Source of the DNA: an uncultured Eggerthella sp.
GTDB lineage: Bacteria > Actinomycetota > Coriobacteriia > Coriobacteriales > Eggerthellaceae
Length of the DNA stretch: 6,097 nt
Direction: 5' to 3'
NCBI GenBank assembly: GCA_900551155.1
Contig: URVA01000087.1
Location: forward strand, 1 to 6,097
Shown here: positions 1 through 4,087 of the stretch, piece after piece
Numbering within the stretch: position 1 is the first letter of the stretch
Layout: every line of letters begins with the position of its first letter
Notes under the pieces: generated by a model
Database searches by the model: none
What the model saw: only the letters and a program-made list of their open reading frames with translations
What the model was told of the DNA's origin: nothing
Made by a program: the position numbers and the translations under genes

Positions 1-45
1 TTCAACAACAATAAAGCGGTTCTTACGGAAGTCTTAGGCGTTTAG
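1..45 (+). CDS. 3' end of a further silent fibre-tip cassette (cassette F), partial
   Basis: Frame 1 is open from the window edge for 14 codons (FNNNKAVLTEVLGV) and stops with TAG at 43-45, one base before the degenerate crossover element at 47-58. In the other cassettes of this locus a stop codon is likewise followed within 1 to 8 nt by the next element, so this is most simply the tail of another plus-strand cassette. It could instead be the end of an unrelated gene, such as the recombinase. Too little is present to assign a fold or family. Confidence 0.45.
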   Translation, partial: FNNNKAVLTEVLGV

Positions 46-46
46 T

Positions 47-58
47 TTTCTATATACC
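47..58 (+). repeat. Degenerate crossover element (10/12 match)
   Basis: TTTCTATATACC matches the consensus ATTCTATATCCC at 10 of 12 positions. It sits just after a stop codon and just before an open frame that reads Ser-Ile-Tyr where the exact copies read Ser-Ile-Ser, in the same phase. The position and frame argue for a real, possibly weaker, crossover site rather than chance similarity. Confidence 0.6.
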
Positions 59-351
59 AAAACGATTTCTTCTCACCATCTTCGTATGTCTCAGTAACGA
101 ATAGCTCTGCATGCATTCGATGCGGTGTCGCTACTGTCTATCTTCAACTTAAAATACTCAAAAGCATGAATGGAAACATCAACATAGGGACTTCAAAAAT
201 AAAGCCAACCACTAGCGCTCCTTTAACATCATTTGGAACAAATAACGTAATGCCTTATATTGATGGATTTGGCAAGGTCAATTTAAATACAGAAGGAACA
301 ATATCATCTGGAACTATTTATTGTGGGGGTACATTTATTGTTGCTTCATGA
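49..351 (+). CDS. Silent alternative fibre-tip cassette E (no start codon of its own)
   Basis: From the element, 100 codons are open to TGA at 349-351: SIY followed by 97 residues. An ATG at 166 allows a 61-codon ORF, but the open frame begins at the element, and the 166 start would cut the domain in half. The C-terminal two thirds read like a beta-rich phage fibre tip: VYLQLKIL, alternating polar and hydrophobic strands, then GFGKVNLNTEGTISSGTIY and a final strand GGTFIVAS. Fused to the constant part it would give a fibre of about 265 residues. It lies in tandem with cassette A (element 8 nt after its stop). It is AT-rich, about 35% GC over its last 180 bases by hand count. Function in receptor recognition is inferred from position and layout. 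Confidence 0.7.
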   Translation, partial: SIYQNDFFSPSSYVSVTNSSACIRCGVATVYLQLKILKSMNGNINIGTSKIKPTTSAPLTSFGTNNVMPYIDGFGKVNLNTEGTISSGTIYCGGTFIVAS

Positions 352-359
352 GAAGTAGA

Positions 360-371
360 ATTCTATATCCC
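360..371 (+). repeat. Crossover element, exact copy, inverted relative to the expressed site
   Basis: ATTCTATATCCC is the exact reverse complement of the GGGATATAGAAT copies at 1028, 1297 and 1556. It starts 8 nt after the stop of cassette E and leads in frame (tct ata tcc) into cassette A. It is the nearest inverted partner for the element at the end of the constant fibre region. Confidence 0.88.
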
Positions 372-718
372 AGGAACAAGTCGAGTGCGGTCACGAGGAC
401 GGCTGGTTTTGGCAGAAATTTCCAGACGGCACCTGTGTCATGGACGGCAAGGTATCTGTGCGTGCAACTGGTGGCACCGCATGGGGCAACATCTGGTACG
501 ACAGCTCCATTCGCGGCGGCGAAGACTTGCCGTTTGCGCTCAAGTCGCTCACGGTTGGCACAGTACACGTGATCGGAGCTAATGGTGCATTCTGGGCAAC
601 TCAAGCAACAAGCGGATCACCAACAACCACGCCAACCTGGTACGCATGCCGTGCGACAAAGGGTACCGAGGCTATTAATCTGCAGGCTGCGTATCACATC
701 GTTGGCACGTGGAAGTAA
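362..718 (+). CDS. Silent alternative fibre-tip cassette A (no start codon of its own)
   Basis: The frame is open from tct at 362 to TAA at 716-718: SIS plus 115 residues. An internal ATG at 440 would give a 92-residue ORF but would remove the N-terminal portion. The beginning, with GWFWQKFPDGTCVMDGK, resembles the W-x-(R/Q)K-(W/F)-x-(D/N)G motif that opens many phage fibre C-terminal domains. It continues with TAWGNIWY, LPFALKSLTVGTVHV and ends on the strand AAYHIVGTWK, also typical of such tips. Joined to the constant part it gives about 283 residues, the longest version seen here. GC is about 56% by hand count against about 35% in neighbouring cassette E, which suggests acquisition from a higher-GC source. 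Its stop faces that of cassette B with one base between them. Confidence 0.82.
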   Translation, partial: SISQEQVECGHEDGWFWQKFPDGTCVMDGKVSVRATGGTAWGNIWYDSSIRGGEDLPFALKSLTVGTVHVIGANGAFWATQATSGSPTTTPTWYACRATKGTEAINLQAAYHIVGTWK

Positions 719-719
719 C

Positions 720-1037
720 TTATAAAACCCTATAAATCGAACCAATCGTTATATTATTACACTTGTAATAATTATCGCCAATAGTTACTTCCTTAGCTGA
801 ATTCATTGTTAATGTATTGCCGCTAATACTGCAATCCGTTGTATAGATATGCGCGTTATTGTTGTTTGTTGTCCATGATCCGCTAGCTCTAAAATTGGAG
901 GCATTTGGTCGAACAAATCCAATCATAGGAGTTGCACCACCTGCTTGAATAAGTGCAAGCACAGCGCATTCGCTAAGACCATCAATGGTGAGATTTCCGC
1001 TAGACCATGAGCCAGACCAAAGCAGCTGGGATATAGA
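720..1037 (-). CDS. Silent alternative fibre-tip cassette B (no start codon of its own)
   Basis: Reading leftward from tct at 1037 the frame is open for SIS plus 102 residues to TAA at 722-720. The GTG at 962 would give only 80 residues and is probably not a true start. The sequence begins QLLWSGSWSSGNLTIDGLSE and ends KCNNITIGSIYRVL. The LWSGS...G-x-(L/I)-T-(I/V) opening and the I-x-IGSIYRV ending are typical of a widespread C-terminal domain of phage tail fibres and baseplate proteins. Fused to the constant region it gives about 270 residues. Together with cassette A it forms a two-ORF, tail-to-tail segment bounded by inverted elements at 360 and 1028, so this segment can flip on its own. 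Confidence 0.82.
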   Translation of the reverse strand, partial: SISQLLWSGSWSSGNLTIDGLSECAVLALIQAGGATPMIGFVRPNASNFRASGSWTTNNNNAHIYTTDCSISGNTLTMNSAKEVTIGDNYYKCNNITIGSIYRVL

Positions 1038-1039
1038 AT
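1028..1039 (-). repeat. Crossover element, exact copy, start of cassette B
   Basis: GGGATATAGAAT on the plus strand, direct orientation relative to the copies at 1297 and 1556. It lies 3 nt past the stop of cassette C and opens cassette B in the Ser-Ile-Ser frame. The identity with the 1297 copy extends to GGGATATAGAATGCT (15 bases). Confidence 0.88.
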
Positions 1040-1042
1040 GCT

Positions 1043-1306
1043 CTAACCAGCAACGTAAAGTGCATTTACCCTAATAGTTGCCGATAGTTTTTTTGATGCG
1101 TTGTTAAAAACCGAAGCACTAATGGTATTGCCATTTGGTCGCAATGACGCGAAGCAAACTTCCCACGCGGAGCTATTAAATCCGACAGCACCAACAAACG
1201 AGTATCCTTCCACCTCTGGCACGTCGATGGAAAAATTAAGTCCGTTGTTTGAATCAACAGTTATCGACTTTGAAAGCGTGGAAACTTTAACCAAAGGGGA
1301 TATAGA
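1043..1306 (-). CDS. Silent alternative fibre-tip cassette C (no start codon of its own)
   Basis: From tct at 1306 the frame is open for SIS plus 84 residues to TAG at 1045-1043. A TTG at 1294 could be called as a start, but no Shine-Dalgarno sequence precedes it and the frame is continuous with the element. The domain is a diverged relative of the expressed cassette D: LNFSIDVPEVEG against LTVNFDVPDG, then a central strand region, GNTISASVFNNASKKLSATI against GNKATVVVRNYGARRNASVTV, and similar lengths (84 and 81). Both look like small beta-sandwich tips. Fused to the constant part it gives about 252 residues. It lies between two direct-repeat elements, so it can be brought into use only after a larger inversion. 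Confidence 0.82.
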   Translation of the reverse strand, partial: SISPLVKVSTLSKSITVDSNNGLNFSIDVPEVEGYSFVGAVGFNSSAWEVCFASLRPNGNTISASVFNNASKKLSATIRVNALYVAG

Positions 1307-1308
1307 AT
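1297..1308 (-). repeat. Crossover element, exact copy, start of cassette C
   Basis: GGGATATAGAAT on the plus strand, 2 nt past the stop codon of the expressed cassette D, and in frame with cassette C. It is a direct repeat of the copies at 1028 and 1556, so recombination between these would delete rather than invert. Confidence 0.88.
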
Positions 1309-1310
1309 GC

Positions 1311-2060
1311 TTACACCTTAGCGATCTCGACAGTTACCGTTACCGATGCATTGCGACGTGCTCCGTAGTTACGGACAACAACCGTGGCTTTATTGCCGCT
1401 AAAAGTAATGCCGTCAACACCAAGCATCGTGATTTGACTAGTGCGCCACTCTTTTACGCTTTTGATTGTACAGCCGTCTGGCACGTCAAAGTTGACCGTG
1501 AGTTGTCCCGCTGTATTTTCGGCGATGCTTGCAGATTCGCTGCTGGCTGTGAGTAGGGATATAGAATCCCGAAACTCGTCTGCGGTACTAATTGGAGTAA
1601 ACAAAGCGACTGGATCAAGGGCATTAATTCCATCAGTAACCACGCGATAAAGCATATGATCAACCGTGGTTGCGCCATCCAAAAGTGAACCATCATTGTA
1701 TGTTGGATCAACTGGTTCACCATCCGATGTAGGTTCTCCAGATAAAACAATAGCTTCTGATTTTTCGTTACCTTCCTCATCAATAGTCACACGATGACCA
1801 CAAAGATGTGCGCGTTTTTGTCCTTGCGTACCAGACGGAATCGTGAAATTGGTGGTGCCTTTATACTCGACTACTCGACCATTAGTTAAGCAGTATCCAT
1901 CTTGCACAACTAAAGTATTTGCGTCCTGCATAGATGCCAAACATTTACTACCAATACTAGTTACATATTTATCTTTACCAACAATAGCAGCATATAAGGC
2001 TCCATCTTGTTTACTGGATACTGGCATTCCAGTTTTGCCAGTTACAAGTTGTACACCCAT
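1311..2060 (-). CDS. Phage receptor-binding / tail fibre tip protein, constant N-terminus plus expressed cassette D
   Basis: This 249-residue protein is the last structural gene of the tail operon and the expressed form of the shufflon. Residues 1-168 (2060-1557) are constant: an N-terminal MGVQLVTGKTGMPVSSKQDG stretch and a segment with ANTLVVQDGYCLTNGRVV and GTQGQKRAHL. This pattern is common in the tail-attachment part of baseplate or fibre proteins of Gram-positive siphophages. Residues 166-168 (SIS) are encoded by the crossover element, and residues 169-249 are variable cassette D, a beta-rich tip ending in TVTVEIAKV. The ATG overlaps the upstream stop by one base (TAATG), and a GGGGG Shine-Dalgarno lies 9 nt upstream. 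The tail position and general architecture support receptor binding; the actual receptor is unknown. Confidence 0.85.
   Translation of the reverse strand: MGVQLVTGKTGMPVSSKQDGALYAAIVGKDKYVTSIGSKCLASMQDANTLVVQDGYCLTNGRVVEYKGTTNFTIPSGTQGQKRAHLCGHRVTIDEEGNEKSEAIVLSGEPTSDGEPVDPTYNDGSLLDGATTVDHMLYRVVTDGINALDPVALFTPISTADEFRDSISLLTASSESASIAENTAGQLTVNFDVPDGCTIKSVKEWRTSQITMLGVDGITFSGNKATVVVRNYGARRNASVTVTVEIAKV
1556..1567 (-). repeat. Crossover element at the constant/variable junction of the expressed gene
   Basis: GGGATATAGAAT on the plus strand; read in the gene direction it is part of cgg-gat-tct-ata-tcc, encoding R-D-S-I-S. This copy alone is extended to a perfect dyad, GGGAT-TCTAT-ATCCC in the gene direction. 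Cassette copies keep the ATCCC arm but carry AGAAT or AGCAT in place of GGGAT. It is therefore the acceptor site for every other cassette. Confidence 0.88.
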
Positions 2061-2296
2061 TATTTAGCACCCCCAGAAAGCCACTGATTAAGATATGAAT
2101 CAAAATTTTCTTTCATTGTTTTGTATTCCTCGTAGTGCTGCTTGCATAGTAAGAAGGGTTTTTTAGTATTATCAATCGTAATATTCTCGCAAGCGTGCCA
2201 TTCTGACTGCTGTGGAGAATCTGCTGTCATGATTGCTTTTGCAGTGCATCCCGCCTTGTCGCATTCACACTGTTCTAAATCTTTAGTTCGTCCCAT
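2060..2296 (-). CDS. Small Cys/His-rich protein, putative zinc-binding, function unknown
   Basis: A 78-residue protein between the tail hub gene and the receptor-binding gene. It carries C10-x-C12-x4-C17, H34-x-C36 and C51-x2-H54. The C..C and C-x2-H pairs look like a small zinc-ribbon or treble-clef fold, followed by a charged helix-like C-terminus (YEEYKTMKENFDSYLNQWL). A GAGGA Shine-Dalgarno lies 6 nt before the ATG, and the upstream stop is 2 nt away, so it is a real operon member. I do not recognise a named family. A role in tail-tip assembly or as a regulator carried in the module are both possible; the position favours neither strongly. Confidence 0.7.
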   Translation of the reverse strand: MGRTKDLEQCECDKAGCTAKAIMTADSPQQSEWHACENITIDNTKKPFLLCKQHYEEYKTMKENFDSYLNQWLSGGAK

Positions 2297-2298
2297 AT

Positions 2299-3279
2299 TT
2301 AATCCTCATCTTCTGGAAAATCAGGTTTGCCAAATTTGTAAGAAACACTCGCTATGCCTTTGTTTACTTTCAATACAACGTCCGAAACTGATGTAGTTGC
2401 ACTTACGTTGTACTTTGCATTGCTAAATGTAACTTGATCGTCTACGTCTAAATCAATCCCATCAGGTATGGAGAAATCAGCTTCTGATGAATCTTGATAT
2501 TCTTTTAGCTTTGCTTTTGTTTTGGTAGAAAGCGTGTCTGATTCTTCGCTGCTCAATGTGTATGTTAGTGCGTTTTCATATTCACCAGTCAAGCTTTGTT
2601 TTTGAGATAAATTCCCAAGAAAATCAGCATACCAATGACTAATAGCGCGTGCTGTTCCTTCGCCTTTTCCAAGCCCTATAAGGTGGTTTACAGGAAGGAA
2701 ATCACGCTCGACTTTAAAATATACAAGTTCGCTTTCGATATCTCCGTATAAGTCGTATGGAACAGCCGATATTTGGAATTGATTATCAATACAAGAAAAC
2801 TTAAGTTTTGCCTGGCTATTTAACAACATCATTCGTAAGCCAGAATAAGCATCAATAAAGCGATAAAACTTGTAATTACTGATATTTATTCCCGAATCTT
2901 CATTTGAAACAGTGAAAAAATCATCAAGTCCGACATAAGCAATTACTTTTGCTAAAACCTCGTTAGCTTCTCCACTAACTGAATAGTGCGTCGCATTGCT
3001 TGGTGGCATTATGACGTGTGATTTTAAAATTCCTTGAAGTGTCGTTCCTTTGTACGTGATACTTGATTCTGATGCTGTTTCTTCAGGACAAAGCTTAGTT
3101 ACAATTCCGCCGAAAGATGTGCCATCGACCCAAATACGGTTGAATTTTTGAATTTGTATTTCTTGATCGTAGCTATTAAGCGTAAAAGAATTGGAATCTT
3201 CTCCATATTGCAAATCAAGATCGTAATCATAAGCAAGTGTGAGCGGGGTTCCCGAATCATCAGCTACTACTAGATACAT
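2299..3279 (-). CDS. Tail hub / tail-associated (Tal-like) minor tail protein
   Basis: The gene after the distal tail protein in siphophages normally encodes the hub that closes the tail tube tip (gp27-like fold, Tal N-terminal or Gp37-like families). This protein fits in size and position. It begins MYLVVADDSGTPLTLAYDYD, continues LQYGEDSNSFTLNSYD, and has a mid-region VSGEANEVLAKVIAYVGLDD typical of hub domain insertions. I assign 326 residues from the ATG at 3279, because AGGGGGG lies 7 nt before it; the ATG at 3300 (333 residues) has no good Shine-Dalgarno and would overlap the Dit gene more. The chosen start overlaps Dit by 20 nt. No peptidase or lysozyme domain is seen: it ends soon after the hub-like part (KFGKPDFPEDED). 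The exact family is uncertain. Confidence 0.72.
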   Translation of the reverse strand: MYLVVADDSGTPLTLAYDYDLDLQYGEDSNSFTLNSYDQEIQIQKFNRIWVDGTSFGGIVTKLCPEETASESSITYKGTTLQGILKSHVIMPPSNATHYSVSGEANEVLAKVIAYVGLDDFFTVSNEDSGINISNYKFYRFIDAYSGLRMMLLNSQAKLKFSCIDNQFQISAVPYDLYGDIESELVYFKVERDFLPVNHLIGLGKGEGTARAISHWYADFLGNLSQKQSLTGEYENALTYTLSSEESDTLSTKTKAKLKEYQDSSEADFSIPDGIDLDVDDQVTFSNAKYNVSATTSVSDVVLKVNKGIASVSYKFGKPDFPEDED

Positions 3280-4087
3280 TCGGCAGCCCCCCTGTTTCAT
3301 GGTAAATGCCTAAATCGACACCAAAAGTGTCATTCCATCTAATTTCATTAGTGCCAGGTTTTATTTTTTCAAAAGCATAATTGCCAGAACCTTCACCTGC
3401 TCCACGTTCTGCTTTTGCAAATTCATTAGTTCTTACACCTTCAGCAGTAACTAATGTAACTGTAGGTTTCGGTCTTGAATCGACTAATAAATACCCGCCT
3501 TCTGGAATGACAAGATCAAAGTGATATATGTTGTTTCCAATAGTGATTTGCGGACTAATTGCATAGCCGTAAATAATCATTTGAAAATCGACAGGATTTA
3601 CATCAGTGATATTGATATAGCGTGAACCATAGTCAGAAGCATAATAATAATCGTAAGTGTATGGATATACCTTCGTTCCGTCTGCATCGCCCGATGCTGG
3701 ATAGAGCTGTAATGTTTCTAGCTTTCTCCAGATACCATCAAGCAATATCATAGGCACTTCTGCATTGCATTTGTTTGCAAACAGCCAATCAAGCTGGCTA
3801 CCTGCTATTAAGGCTCGTTGTTCCCAACCATTTGAAACTAGCTTGCCTGGCTTGTTGTTGCCAAAATCATAATCAAAAATAGCCTGAATACGATCCATTT
3901 CTTCGCGTGTTGTGGAAATTGGAGATGATACTTCACGCGCTTTTCTGGCTATATTGATTACGTTATGTCCTGATAGCTCATAATCCCATACGTTAGCGCG
4001 AATATTTTCACCTACTCCAACGTAAGTGAGTGGGCCATCAAGCTCTACCGTTTCGCCTTTTGAACTAATGTATTTAAGCTCGTGCAC
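3260..4087 (-). CDS. Distal tail protein (Dit-like)
   Basis: The gene directly after the tape measure gene normally encodes Dit, the hexameric ring linking tail tube to tip. The protein starts HELKYISSKGETVELDGPLT, with the short strand-turn-strand N-terminus usual in Dit. It continues into REVSSPISTTREEMDRIQAI and a C-terminal beta-rich half with GTNEIRWNDTFGVDLGIYHE. I chose GTG at 4087 (275 residues): GGAAGGGGG is 9 nt upstream of it, whereas the TTG at 4096 (278 residues) abuts that Shine-Dalgarno with no spacing. It overlaps the tape measure stop by 14 nt and the hub start by 20 nt, so translation is probably coupled along the operon. Confidence 0.75.
   Translation of the reverse strand: MHELKYISSKGETVELDGPLTYVGVGENIRANVWDYELSGHNVINIARKAREVSSPISTTREEMDRIQAIFDYDFGNNKPGKLVSNGWEQRALIAGSQLDWLFANKCNAEVPMILLDGIWRKLETLQLYPASGDADGTKVYPYTYDYYYASDYGSRYINITDVNPVDFQMIIYGYAISPQITIGNNIYHFDLVIPEGGYLLVDSRPKPTVTLVTAEGVRTNEFAKAERGAGEGSGNYAFEKIKPGTNEIRWNDTFGVDLGIYHETGGLPNVSSSS
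3287..3293 (-). promoter_or_regulatory. Shine-Dalgarno deciding the tail hub start
   Basis: AGGGGGG on the minus strand, 7 nt before the ATG at 3279. It lies inside the 3' end of the Dit gene and favours this start over the ATG at 3300, which lies upstream of the motif. Confidence 0.6.

Larger units (their letters stand above)
1..1567. other. Receptor-binding-protein shufflon (multi-segment invertible locus)
   Basis: Five copies of a 12-bp element (GGGATATAGAAT on the minus-strand cassettes, four exact and one 10/12) divide this stretch into segments. Every segment holds one or two open C-terminal reading frames that begin at the element, lack a start codon there, and share the frame of the element at the 3' end of the constant fibre sequence. 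Copies at 1556, 1297 and 1028 point one way; those at 360 and 47 point the other way. Recombination between opposed copies would invert the DNA between them and fuse another cassette to the constant part. Stops and the next element are only 1 to 8 nt apart, so there is almost no spare DNA. By analogy with the R64 shufflon, a tyrosine recombinase is the likely driver, but no recombinase gene lies in the window. The layout is read directly; active inversion is inferred. Confidence 0.88.

Noticed and set aside
166..351. Stand-alone small gene starting at ATG 166
   Set aside because: The same frame is open back to the crossover element at 47 with fibre-like residues before the ATG, and no Shine-Dalgarno precedes 166; it is the 3' part of cassette E.
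335..604. 89-codon open frame on the minus strand
   Set aside because: It is opposite cassette A and crosses the element into cassette E without respecting the boundary; it is a shadow of the GC-rich cassette.
1101..1556. 151-codon open frame on the plus strand
   Set aside because: It lies antisense to cassettes C and D and spans the crossover element. It has no Shine-Dalgarno sequence and no phage-like protein features, while the minus-strand frames are supported by family resemblance and shared phase.
1028..1567. TATAGAAT inside the repeated element read as a -10 promoter box
   Set aside because: No -35 partner at a fixed distance, the element lies within coding sequence, and its in-frame position before every cassette is better explained by recombination.
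1..1567. Diversity-generating retroelement or CRISPR array
   Set aside because: There is no reverse transcriptase, no template/variable repeat pair with adenine-specific changes, and the repeats are too few and unevenly spaced for CRISPR.
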